A stretch of DNA of 64,000 nt from Astrothelium macrocarpum (taxonomy: Eukaryota; Ascomycota; Dothideomycetes; Trypetheliales; Trypetheliaceae). How positions within the stretch are numbered: the first letter of the stretch is position 1; each line of letters opens with the position of its first letter. Below the pieces are notes generated by a model, which worked only from the letters and a program-made list of their open reading frames with translations, ran no database searches and was not told the DNA's origin. Location: contig JAGEMR010000012.1 of NCBI GenBank assembly GCA_021030915.1, forward strand, positions 248,001-312,000, given 5' to 3'. Below are positions 1 to 10,600 of the stretch, piece by piece. Position numbers and translations under genes: made by a program.

Positions 1-474
1 TTGACGTCTAGCACAAATAGACGAGCAAATAGGAGAAAGGGGGCGGCCACAGCCGGATCCCTGCCGGCCAGCAATCCAAGGCATCGCAAGGCATCGCAAG
101 GCATCGCTCGGCCGGTGACTGAGGTTGGGTATCTGGGGAGGTCAGGTAGTCATGCTCGCCCGTTTTCCTGCATTATCTATCATTCCTCGTCTGCCCCAAA
201 GTGCAGCATTCCAAGAGTTGAGGGGCGTGGGGAGGCAGTGTGCGGTACATTTGATCCCTGGGCCTGCCCGATCTGCATGTGCAGTGTCACCGCCTCTTTG
301 GCGGCCAATCACGCGTAGGGCTGTCGCATTCTCGTCTGTGCATCAGCAACAACAAACCGCCATCCCAATTCCCCGTTTCTCACGCCTGCCTGATCGTGAG
401 AAGCTTCACCCTTCTTTCCTGCTACGACTGTTGCTACACTCTTCCCACATTTTCGCATTCGCACGACCGCAAAT
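1..474. other. Upstream region of the GDS1-like gene
   Basis: No convincing gene is seen. The region is pyrimidine-rich close to the ATG at 475, as expected for a fungal promoter and 5' leader. A 10-bp tandem repeat lies at 77-106. Confidence 0.5.
77..106. repeat. 10-bp tandem repeat, three copies
   Basis: Three head-to-tail copies of CAAGGCATCG are present. It is a short simple repeat with no evident function. Confidence 0.8.
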
Positions 475-2046
475 ATGCCATACAATACTCGCCGCAAGTC
501 TCTTTCGCTCCCTTCGCTGGGCATTCATGTTCCCAAGGCAGCCACTCATCGCTCACCGCCCGCCACTGTAACCCCAGCCTCGGAACAACCTCCTGCAAAG
601 AAAGCCAAACGATCGCATAGCACGACGTCAAACTCTCCACGACCAATGAGTCCGCCGACAAAGACTACTGCTGGTCGTCCTAAGAGCGCTGGACGGCCTA
701 TGGAACACACGCCACCCCCCTCACCCGGCGCAACTGGTACCTCCAAGATTGACACTGATGGAATCAAGGATGACATTGTTGTCGCTGTCATCGAACAGTT
801 GGAGAGAACGGGTAATCGGCCACATCTCGTCAAAGAGCTGGCTGCTACCCTTACCAACACTATTCCCGCCGTTGAAAGGTACGTACCCTCCACATTCAAA
901 TTTCTGAAACATTGAGGCACTGACCAAGTTTATCATAGTTCCTCAAACCCATCTGCAATCATTTCGTCGCGCCTCACGAACTACCTTCGTCGTGAATGGA
1001 CCGCTTTGGCACCTTGCCCTCTGGCCAAGGAGCTGGTCGGAACCCACCCCAAGCGCACCTACTTTTACCTGACCACCCTTCCTCATCAAGACCTCCCCGA
1101 ATTCGTCGCAATGGTCAATCCTCAGTCTCGTATTATTTCGCCCTCGCTTTCTTCTGGCAGCAATAACAATATTAGTAAAGATGAGACCATGTCAGACGAG
1201 GACGGGGCAGCATCCGACACTTCTCGACATGAACGAGCCGCACTCTCGCCATCTCCCGAGGTTGATTTTTCATGTCCTGAACTCGATGGTGATGAATCTC
1301 ATTCTCCACCTTTGACACCAGGCGGCACATTTTCTGGCCGTAACAGCGTGAGCAGCAACAGTCACAGAAGCAACGGCGCTGGTAATACTGCTCGCCAACC
1401 ACCCCCATTGGAACGTGACGAACGAGAATTCACTCAAACTGCAGCTGAAGTGCGCAGACGTCGACGTAGCGAAGTGTCTGCTGCCAATGCCGCAGCAAAC
1501 TCTTCGGCATCCGCGACAGCTTCGAAGAGCGCATCTGCTTATGCATCAGTTTCATCATCAGCTTCAGGTTCTGCATCCCCACCGCCCATCGAGCTCGACG
1601 AGGAAGATATGGTCGACACCTCCAACGATAATGTTGGAAAAAAGACGGTCGCAGAGATTGCAAGTGAAGTCCTGAGCGAGCCTCCTTTTATTCCCAATTT
1701 CCAACTGGAAGGCCTGGATCAGGAAACCTTGTCTGGAATGAGCAACAGTGAGGCGGCTGCTGAGCTTTTCGATCATCATTCGCTCGAGGCGTTTCCTTCT
1801 CGTCTGGACGATAGTTTGGCGTTTGAGACCCAAGAGGATGAAGATGTGGATATGAATGATGAAGATGATATTGAATGTCCTGTGGACGCTCCCTCAGGCA
1901 AGCAAGCTATGCCACGCATGGACCTCGGTCAGGTCAAGTCTTCTGCAAATGAAGAGCTATGGCCCGATTTCCTTAAAAGCCCCGAAAATGTGGACATGGA
2001 TGAGCTCGAGGCGTTGTTCGATGAGCAGGATCCTGCCATATCTTGA
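475..2046 (+). CDS. GDS1 winged-helix domain protein
   Basis: Two exons, 475-878 and 939-2046, give 503 residues. The intron has GTACGT, a CTGAC branch point and TAG. The N-terminus is basic and Ser/Pro-rich, opening MPYNTRRKSLSLPSLG. Residues of about 95-180 form the winged-helix domain seen in the fungal GDS1 family, with DDIVVAVIEQLERTGNRPH, then a segment on the second exon reading SSRLTNYLRREWTALAPCPL and FYLTTLPHQ. The rest is low complexity: a long Ser/Ala tract followed by acidic Glu/Asp patches, typical of a transcriptional regulator. GDS1 in yeast is a nuclear factor linked to respiratory growth; a nuclear DNA-binding role here is inferred from the family. The splice restores the domain in frame, which supports the model. 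The downstream GFA gene is convergent. Confidence 0.88.
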
Positions 2047-2612
2047 AGAGCTTCTGAGACATATTCAGGACGTCTGCTGTCCTGACCCGACAAGAAAGTG
2101 GGGATGACATGTATTACTAGTTGACGAAAAAGAATGACGTTGATGCTTGAGGATGATTGGAAGCAAAAGAGATATTCAGGGTGCTGGACGCTGCTGATAT
2201 TGGCAAACCAAGGCGTCTCGCAAGGGCATGAGGTCGATTCGGATTTTATCAGTTGTACACCTAGCAATCCTTTCGTTCAAGGGTAGGGGAGATTTGATGG
2301 GACATGTGGGGTGTGCAGACATTTCTCCAGAGGGAGGAATGGAAGATCGGATCTCTTGTCTCACTTGCTATCCGATCTTTCTTGAAGGCAATGAGAAACG
2401 TGTACAGGTAGTTTACTTCGAATCCGTTAGAAACATGCATCCAGCGGGAGTATCTCTGGCTCATTGGAGCTTCAAAATACAATACAAAACATCTTTACTC
2501 AGCTTGAAATGCCCCGTATCGTTTCGTTTCATTTCATTGCAATCAAAGCATGTTCTCAAGTGTCTTCGCCCCCATAGTCCAAGCTTCCTTATTCGTAATC
2601 ATCACTTCACCA
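2047..2612. other. Intergenic between convergent genes
   Basis: This is 3' space between the GDS1-like gene (+) and the GFA gene (-). Open frames here are short and mutually overlapping, and no gene is supported. Confidence 0.5.
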
Positions 2613-3324
2613 TCAACTTTCCGGCGTCCCCTCCAATAATTCCGCCCCCCTCTTGATCTTATACACCGTCACCCCCGGATGCCATCCTTCCCACGTCTGT
2701 CGATGTTCTCCGAATGCTTCCGACTCCGGCGCTGGCATCCGCGGAAACATGCCCAGCTTCAGCACCACCATGTTGCCCATTGATCCGCCGTCGGATTTGA
2801 TCGGACTATCAAATACATCAGCATGAACCGTAACTTCGTGCTTGAGATCCCATCTCATCCGACTCCTCCATAAGGGAAAGAGTCTCGGTAAGTTACAGCG
2901 ACAACGTACTTGCCACACCGCGAGCAAAACCACCGACTCAGCGCCTTCCCGCTCAGCGTGTCCGGATCCGTGTAGTCGCGCAGAGTCCCTGCGTCGTCTG
3001 TGATGGTGACCTTATCGTTCTCAATGGCAAGGTTCGCTGCGGCGTACGACCCGCTTGTCTTGCGGCAGTTGAGGCAGTGGCATATATGGCCGCGACGGCG
3101 GGTGAAGAGATCGGGGTCGTGAACTGTGACCTACGATTTGGAGGGAGGAGGCGTTAGATTGTGTCGCAGTGGGCTATAGAGAGAAGCATGCGAGACAGGG
3201 TATATGGAATAATGGCCGGTGAGCTTACTGTGATGGAGCCACAATTACAGGTCCCGGTCATGCCTTTGGTAAATTCAGAGTCGGGATGGGACTTGGGATC
3301 TGCAGATGGGCTTGGTCCAGGCAT
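2613..3324 (-). CDS. GFA-domain (CENP-V/formaldehyde-activating type) protein
   Basis: Three exons on the minus strand, 3324-3229, 3130-2910 and 2805-2613, encode 169 residues. Introns use GTAAGC...TAG and GTACGT...TAG and join in phase. The product has the zinc-binding pattern of the GFA (PF04828) fold: CNCGS, then CHCLNCRKTSGS, then CSRCGNPI. The C-terminal half contains WEGWHP, common in fungal members. Family members are small cytosolic zinc proteins; some bind glutathione adducts, and most fungal paralogues have no proven substrate. The frame stays open upstream to an ATG at 3495, which would add 57 residues rich in Arg/Ser/Thr and poor in acids, possibly a mitochondrial presequence. I prefer the ATG at 3324 because the family starts close to the first Cys motif. 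Confidence 0.85.
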
Positions 3325-4501
3325 GGTGGATAGGTTTCGAGCTAATGATATCTTGGAAGGCTTTACAGATTGATATGGAATTGATGAATGAATATCTTGT
3401 GCAAATAGAACTGAAATAGGTGTGATTGTAGAAACCCTTTTAGTTGCAAAAGTGGCACAGCGGAGAGCTTTTCGTACTTGAAAACAAGATGACATCGAAT
3501 GAACTGTAGTGTCATATCTACCTGGCCCGAGGATAACCTCAGTACGATTCTAGTCATCGGATTCTACGGAACACCTCTACCAGTCCCGACACTGGGTTTA
3601 GCGGGGTTAGCATTCCAATTGCCTGGATCTGGATCTGGATCTGCATCTGCGTCAGATTGGCTTGGTGTTTACAGGAATGCGTCATTAGAGTGGCTTCGGC
3701 CGCCGCGGTCGAAATCGGATTTCGTCCGTTCAGAGTCCTACCTTACCTTACAATTGTTACTGAGTACTTGCCAAAACCTTTTGCTCATAGCTGTAAAGAT
3801 CGATATCTTCTTTTCGCCATTCCGACAATCTTGAAAGAAAAGGCTCCGTCTCGTTTGTCCTAGTATACCAAACCTTAGTCGGCTTATATGTTTCAGCTGC
3901 TTATTCCCATGTACCCCCAAGGTTATCTTCGAATCCTTACGTTCACACATCATATACATGGATCTACCAGTCCCCCAACTCGCAACCGAACCTTATCTGC
4001 GCAGGCATCCCGCTGGTGTGCCGTGGAAGAATTCCCGCATTGAAGTAGAATAGTTTGCGCTTAGACTACGATGTGATTCCCTACCCATTTCTCTGGACCT
4101 GGTTTTGAAACAACTCAGACGCGAGGGTGGCAATATAATTTGCTCGGCATGGCCAACGACGATTGTATCCTGAGTTCATGCGCTCATAAGGCGATTAACA
4201 GCGCGCTCGGGATGCCAGCAGAGCGGTTGAGCGCAAAGCTGCACTGGTAGTGGAAATAGAGAGGCGAAAAGGGACTGAAGCCGCGCTCGACGTAAAGACT
4301 ACGAAGGAACGGCAGAGGCGGAAGTAGAAAAATGAGCGTAAGATGAAAGAGAAAGTTCGCCGACAAAATGGTAATTGGTCTTTGCTCGAAAGCACAAGTC
4401 ATCCCTATAAAAACATAAAAGACGACGATCAAACCACCAGGATGCAGTCAAATCCCCTCTCCTGTTCATTCTTGAATAAAGCTTTCTCTTGAGATGCTCC
4501 T
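3325..4501. other. Intergenic region with a short GGATCT repeat
   Basis: No gene is supported. Four near-identical hexamers (GGATCT x3 then GCATCT) lie at 3625-3648. The remainder is promoter space for the GFA gene and the 3' flank of the DUF1772 gene. Confidence 0.45.
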
Positions 4502-5038
4502 CTACTCGTGCAACGAAGCCCACAGAGCAAGACCACCCACAACCCAAGGGAACAGCATCCGGACCCCCATAAGGGAATTGAATTCCTTTAGCAGGCTTGT
4601 GGTCTTCCGCGACTCGGGTTCCTTCTCGTCCGCGAGAGATTCTGGCGCTTCGGAGATCGAGAGAAGTTTGTTGGAAGGCTCCAACATGAGCGTCCACACC
4701 CAGATCCACCCTAAAGGCATAATGCCTGCAGCCGTCGCCCAAAGTTTCCATCCCAGCGCCGCCTTGTTCTCCTTGCGCTCCACATACGCGAGTCCGCTGC
4801 AGATAACGATCGTCGCCAGATCCGTCACCGGCACTGTCCTCGAGAGAGCCTGGTAGTAGAAAGCCCATTGCTTCGTAGCAAGCTTCCGTGAGGTTTGCAC
4901 TGACGGGTAAATGGAGGGAAGAAGGCGATAGGCTGTAGTCATCGAACCGGCGTTCCAGAGGCTGCCGGCAATTGCTACGCCCTTCAGGACTTGGAGAAAC
5001 CCGCTGTGCGAGCTTGAGAGGTTTTGAGCGGAAGCCAT
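4502..5038 (-). CDS. DUF1772 (anthrone-oxygenase-like) membrane protein
   Basis: A single-exon gene of 178 residues. Four hydrophobic segments are visible, at about 14-33, 72-87, 95-119 and 161-176, with a short Lys/Glu-rich loop before the last. The layout and the motif WNAGSMTTAYR near the first helix match the fungal DUF1772/anthrone oxygenase-like superfamily. A few members oxidise anthrones in polyketide pathways, but most are uncharacterised four-helix membrane proteins. No polyketide synthase lies nearby, so a biosynthetic role is not supported here. A longer overlapping frame on the same strand (4299-5063) lacks family features and is not used. Confidence 0.75.
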   Translation of the reverse strand: MASAQNLSSSHSGFLQVLKGVAIAGSLWNAGSMTTAYRLLPSIYPSVQTSRKLATKQWAFYYQALSRTVPVTDLATIVICSGLAYVERKENKAALGWKLWATAAGIMPLGWIWVWTLMLEPSNKLLSISEAPESLADEKEPESRKTTSLLKEFNSLMGVRMLFPWVVGGLALWASLHE

Positions 5039-5883
5039 ACCGGAGAACGTTTTGAACCAGCAAGGCTGACGATCTTATTTAAAGAATTGGATGCCCCCAA
5101 TTTTGGGTGGAGACCAGCATAGTCGCAAAGCCCAATGGAACGATGTGAAAAGGTGCAGCGGGCACACACTTCACTCTCTTGCGCACTAGATCACAAGCAC
5201 ACAGAAAAAGCTTCACCATGCGATTCAAGTCTAGCTTCTGCTTTGGGCCAGATCGAATGTGGCTGCAAAGCAGACGTTCTGGACGAAGCCAGGCGGGATG
5301 AGTATTAGCTAGCATGCATGCATGAGAGCTGCAATCCTCAAACACGATATCCTCGGCTTGGAGCTACCCAAAAACGAAAGCTTTTAGTCTTCAGCTAGCC
5401 ACTTCAACGCCATTCCGTCCAAAATGGTACTTTTCAACCTTTTAGCCTGCAGACCTTAAGCCGCCATCAGCCAGCCACTACGATGCCACTCCATTTTAAA
5501 ACGCGAATGTTATTTCTTTGCTTGCATAATTTGGGCTGATCATGCAAACAATTTCAAACGGCGGCACAGGAACGTCGAGTGCATGAGCTATCTGGTAGCA
5601 TTCTTACAGGCAACCTTTGAAGCCTCTCGCCCTCTCCGCAGCATGGTGGGGCTAGACAAACACTTGCGTAGTGGCGTTTAGGATTTACAAGACAATGAAC
5701 ACATTCTGCAAAGCGCTTCATCTTCTAGGAGTAGACGAGTTCGAGCTTTCCGAGAGTCTTGAGCAAATATTAGCTCCATTGAATCAACTTCGATCAACTC
5801 GTAACGCCGTTCAAATCACTACGCTGCTGGCCCAAAGAAAAAACTATTCTTCACAAATAGAAAGGTAGCAAGGCTTCAGCCCG
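5039..5883. other. Intergenic, no gene seen
   Basis: Short open frames only, including a 65-codon one at 5671-5868 without family resemblance. Contains the promoter of the DUF1772 gene and the 3' flank of the peroxygenase gene. Confidence 0.4.
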
Positions 5884-6762
5884 TTAGAACTGTAAACCCA
5901 CCGCTGCCGTCATCTTCTTGACAGCACTAAAGAATTCGAAAAGTCCCATTGGCCACCAAGTCCTTCTCTTCCACCCTTCCTTCCACGGTAGTCTCTCATC
6001 TTCGAAGATAGCTCGAACGTAGCTGCATGGTATCGCTTTACCATTACCGAAGCAATGCATCAACAAAGCGACTTGGCCACAATTAACTTGGTGTTCCGAT
6101 GGCCCATAGACCAAATTGGGGTTGTCTCGGAGTTGCTGTTGAATACGACTTCTGATGAATTTGCCCAGGTCTTCGATGGTGAGTGTTTCGCCGCCATCTG
6201 ACGAGCAGCGCAACAGATCGTCCATCAAATCTTGCTGAAGAGCATTGTTGCCCTCCTTTTGGTCTACGTCACGGCGCGTAAGGGAGATGTCATGCTCGAT
6301 TGCGCCGTGAGTAGCGAGACCCACCAGATTAATATACCGCTTGCCATCACTGCTGACTTGACCCCGTTTCCAGCAGCCAAAGTAGGCAAAGAACGAGTAG
6401 GGGTTTCTGATGAGTCGCCAGAGCCTCGTGAAGAAGTTGACCGGCTTTTGCAGATACGCCTTTGCGGGATTTTGAAACTCGATGTATGTGGGTTTGGCGA
6501 AGACGGAACCTAGTAGCGAAGTCATGCCGACATGTCTCATGGATGCATTGAGGTCTTTCATGTAGATGTTACAACCGCTGCGTTCGATGTAGCCGTGGTT
6601 GGCCAGGGCATTGACCACGGGACAAGGACTTCTGCTGGCATTCGGAGGCGCGGGAGCGTACTCTCCTGTCGATGGCTGCTGCGAAAGCAGAGATGTCGTG
6701 CTCGAGGGCATTTTGGGTTGAATTTGGTAGCAGAGTGATTGGTCAAGGGTCGAGAGTTTCAA
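5884..6762 (-). CDS. Heme-thiolate peroxidase (chloroperoxidase/unspecific peroxygenase family)
   Basis: A single exon encodes 292 residues from the ATG at 6762, or 275 from an in-frame ATG at 6711. The family signature is clear: S-P-C-P-V-V-N-A-L-A-N-H-G-Y, where the Cys is the proximal heme ligand, and later IEHDISLTRRD, the EHD motif of short peroxygenases with its metal-binding acid. The C-terminus has YVRAIFEDERLP, an acidic stretch where the family's distal acid usually lies. There is no evident signal peptide, so the enzyme is probably intracellular, unlike secreted long peroxygenases. These enzymes use hydrogen peroxide to oxygenate or halogenate substrates, including fatty acids and aromatics. 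The gene is divergent from a Ppo-type fatty-acid dioxygenase about 0.9 kb away, so a shared oxylipin role is possible. Confidence 0.87.
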   Translation of the reverse strand: MKLSTLDQSLCYQIQPKMPSSTTSLLSQQPSTGEYAPAPPNASRSPCPVVNALANHGYIERSGCNIYMKDLNASMRHVGMTSLLGSVFAKPTYIEFQNPAKAYLQKPVNFFTRLWRLIRNPYSFFAYFGCWKRGQVSSDGKRYINLVGLATHGAIEHDISLTRRDVDQKEGNNALQQDLMDDLLRCSSDGGETLTIEDLGKFIRSRIQQQLRDNPNLVYGPSEHQVNCGQVALLMHCFGNGKAIPCSYVRAIFEDERLPWKEGWKRRTWWPMGLFEFFSAVKKMTAAVGLQF

Positions 6763-7660
6763 GACGAAGATGAAGGTGAGGGTTCAGAATGACACAAAGC
6801 TGCCAAGTATGGTCTGACATCCCCACGACCTTACTTGATCGCGAAAAATGGATCACACTGTGCTTGGACTGCGCGCGAACGTGGCGTTTGAGAGCCGTGT
6901 CTAGACTTGAAAAGAGCTATTCAAGGCAGCTCTGGGCTGTGCTGAACCACAGATTCGCTATTCTGCCGTTAGTTTTTAGGGTTAGTCGATTGGCTCCCAT
7001 TCCGTGAAGATTGGCCGCAGAGTTTACCCTGAGGGATTTATTTCCTGGCACGAGAGGGCGAGATATCTATGCATAACAGCTCGACCAGCCCTAAAGACGC
7101 CGAAAGCGGAGAAGCCGGTGCGTGGCTGGCTGGTGTCACACTTCTCATTCGCTGTCCACCACCCTGCGTTTTTGACATGCTTCTTCTTCAGCTCCACACT
7201 ATCAGTTCGTCATTAGGCCCAGAGATCAGCCACACCACAAACTGTATTGGCAATGCTGTAAATCCCATGTGCTGATGCTTCGACTTGGTCCATCGCCAAT
7301 GGACCGGCTGCACCGCGTCTGGTCAAGGGTTCTACGCCTCTTGCCCTCGCTCAAACCGCAGCCACGCTGCAAGAGCTCGCAAATATGAGCTTCGTACTAT
7401 CATCCTGTATACGAGGTACTATGAGTTCCAGCCTTACGCATGTCTCATGCGGCTCCAAAACTTAAGGTTATTAAGGGACGCTGGAGGAGAAGCGAATGTA
7501 GAATGTAAATCTCTCTTCCATCCTTAAGCCTACTGGGTTTGTTTACGTCTCCATCTTTTCCACGTTTCTTTCTACCTCATAACAGCACGACACTCAAGGC
7601 TATCGTGCTGCTGGTTCGAAAGTCCTAGTTGATAGAACACGGACGCCCTCTGAGGCGCCC
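6763..7660. promoter_or_regulatory. Shared divergent promoter region (peroxygenase / Ppo)
   Basis: An approximately 0.9-kb gap separates the starts of two divergently transcribed heme-enzyme genes. No gene is supported in it. A single intergenic region could serve both genes; no specific operator was identified. Confidence 0.4.
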
Positions 7661-10600
7661 ATGTCAACTAACATGGATGACGATTTACTGCAGCTCACAC
7701 TACAGATTCGAAACAGGAAAGAAGCTGATAAGAAATATGCCAAGTTCCATGGTGATGCACTTATCGCGGTGAGTGTAGGCAGTTATTACGCCGGATTGGG
7801 TACTGATCAATCTACAGAACAAAATTGTTCAGAAAGTTGGCCTAGCTGGAGACCTGAAAAGCGTCTTTGCTTCCAGAAATTGGTCAGCCCTCAGAAATCT
7901 CGCAGATAAGTTCATTCTGCATGGGGAGCTCGACGTAGGCCACTCCCGTTGCTATTTATTGATGATGCTCATGTGGGTTTAGGGAGAAAGTGCCGCTCAG
8001 ATTGCAGGAAATCTGTCCGATTATAGCAGTCTTCGACAACGAATCATCGATAGCCAAGTCAAATCAAAGTATGACCGGATGTTGCACCGTAAGTCTATGA
8101 AGATACGTGTTTCCTAGGATACATGCCCTGACTCGAAACAGCTCCGTTGACGTATCTCGGCGACGCTTTCCAGTATCGCACCGCCGATGGCAGGTTCAAC
8201 AGTGTGACCAATCCACATCTTGGTCAAGCTGGTGCTCCTTATGCCAAAACTGTGCCGTCAAAGACCGCGCCTCTCGGCGCTTTGCCCGACCCTGGCGATC
8301 TGTTTGACAAATTGATGGCAAGAGAAGAAGGGGGTCGTCCGAGCGTATCTGGGCTCTCTAGTATGCTGATATACCACGCGACCATCATCATCCACGACAT
8401 TTTCAGGACCAATGACAATGACAAGAATATCTCCGATAGCTCTTCCTATCTTGACTTGTCTCCTCTGTACGGTTATACGATGGACATGCAGCGCAAGATT
8501 CGGGACGACAAGTACAAGCTCGGACTCCTCAAGCCCGATACTTTTGCGGAAGATCGACTGCTGAGACAACCACCTGGCGTATGCGTCATGCTTGTAATGT
8601 ACAACCGCTATCACAACTACGCCGCCAAGCAACTCCACCGGATCAATGAAAATGGCCGTTTCTCAGTTCCATTGAAGTATGCCGATACTAAGCTTGTTTC
8701 ATTGGCAAAAAACTTCTATCCTCCAGGACCTGACATTCCACTTGGCCTGAAGTCTCTCGACCCAACCTTTGCCCGGCAATGCCACGCTTACAATGCAGCC
8801 TGGAAAGAGTACGAAGCAGCAAAACCCGAAGTGAGTTCTTCCGCAGAGTTCGAGAGCTCCGAAGTAGCCACCAAATTTCGAGAGTGCGAAAACGCTCTCG
8901 AGGATCTTCTCGAAGAATGGGAAGTCGACGAACACAAGCGCAAAGAGTTTGAAGCTGGCTACGATGCTGCTTGGACTAAGCTGGACGATGATCTTTTCAA
9001 CACTGCTCGTCTCATTACTTGCGGCATGTATATCCAAATTTCGGTTCACGACTATTTGAGGGCTTTGATGGGCTTCCATCAGTTCGACACTAATTTTACC
9101 CTTGACCCTCGCAGCGACTTTGACCAGAAGAAAACGACTCGTGGCCTTGGCAATCAGGTTACTGTCGAGTTCAACTTGCTGTATCGATTCCACTGTGCGA
9201 TTTCTCTCAAAGATGAGAAATATACAGAAGACTTCATAAGGAACTGGCTGCATATCAAAAATCCGGCTAGTGCATCTCTGCAAGACTTCCTTGCAGCGAC
9301 GGCGAAAGCCACGAACCAAGTCGCGGGAGAAGGTGATAAAAAAGAGAAAGCCCCCGAGCCATGGCAAGTGACCTTTGGAATACCAGGAGACCCATCCAGG
9401 CACTACGAGCGCAACAAGGTCACTAACCTTTTCGATGATAATCAGCTGGTCACCGCACTCACCTCTGCTATGGACGATCCAATCTCGAACTTTGGGCCAC
9501 GCAACGTTCCAAAGTGCTTGAAGCCAGTCGAGATCATGGGCATCACACAAGCACGTCGATGGGAGGTGGGCACTTTGAACGACTTCAGAGAATTTTTCGG
9601 CATTTACAGGCACGCGACATTCGAAAGCATAAGCAAGAACGTCGAGATCCAGAATGCACTACGCGATCTCTACGAGCACCCTGACAAAGTCGAACTGTAT
9701 CCGGGTATTTTCTGCGAGTCAGATGAGTACATGGGATTGGACCCAGGTCCGAGTGAAGCAAGCTCTGCGTTGTGGACGGCCATTTTCTCGGATGCGATTA
9801 CTCTTGTACGCTCGGACCGCTTTTATACGGTTGACTGGAATACCAATTCCTTGACCTCGTGGGGTATGAATGAAGTTACTCCAGACAATGACATCTGTAA
9901 GAGTTCGGTCTTTCACCGTCTGATCCAGCGAGCGTTTCCAGGTTGGTTCCCTTACGACTCAATTCGGTTCTTCCACCCGTTCTACACAGCCCAGCAAAAT
10001 GCGATATTCGCAAATGCACAAGGTTATGCTTCCGACTTCAAGCTGTCATCAGAGCCGGTCATCCAAAGCGAGAACGCGACCCAACCGGGATTCGATACTG
10101 GCTCGGTCAAACCTGAGAAGCCTATCCATTTGACAGACTTCAACAGCATCGCTCTCGTTCTGAAAGACACAGGCAAGAACTTTATGCATCCTGCATTACT
10201 CCACCGTAGCAGCTTGCCAACGAAATTGCAAGAGATCCTCACGCCAGAGCATCGAAATTCTCTATTTAATCCCCTGGGTGACCAGTTTTGGGAGTCCGCG
10301 CCAGCCTTAAGGAAGTACCTTGATGACCTGATGCGGTCCATTGTGAAAAGAGAGTCGATCTCCATGACCAACTCAATGTTCCAGATTGATGCTACAAGGG
10401 AGTGAGCACTAGGACTGTTCTTCATCAATTTAAAATCTTGTACTGACATTCTGATAGTTTCGCCATCCCAGTAGTCACGAGATATGTCGCCGACTTCCTT
10501 GGATTTGGACATCTCTTGCGCACCGAAAATAACCCCAGCGGCTCCTACTCCGAGAACGAGATCTACCAGCACATTACAAATTGCCAAATTTTCCTGTCAT

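Noticed and set aside
3325..3495. 57-residue N-terminal extension of the GFA protein
   Set aside because: Kept only as an alternative; the family normally starts close to the first Cys motif, though a mitochondrial presequence is possible.
4299..5063. Longer minus-strand frame over the DUF1772 gene
   Set aside because: The overlapping 178-residue frame has the four-helix DUF1772 pattern; the longer one does not.
7600..7640. TGGTTCGAAAGTCCT resembling a tRNA T-arm
   Set aside because: No matching acceptor, D-arm or anticodon arm could be folded around it.
8699..9613. Minus-strand open frame of 304 codons
   Set aside because: Lies wholly antisense to the Ppo dioxygenase domain and has no protein-family resemblance.
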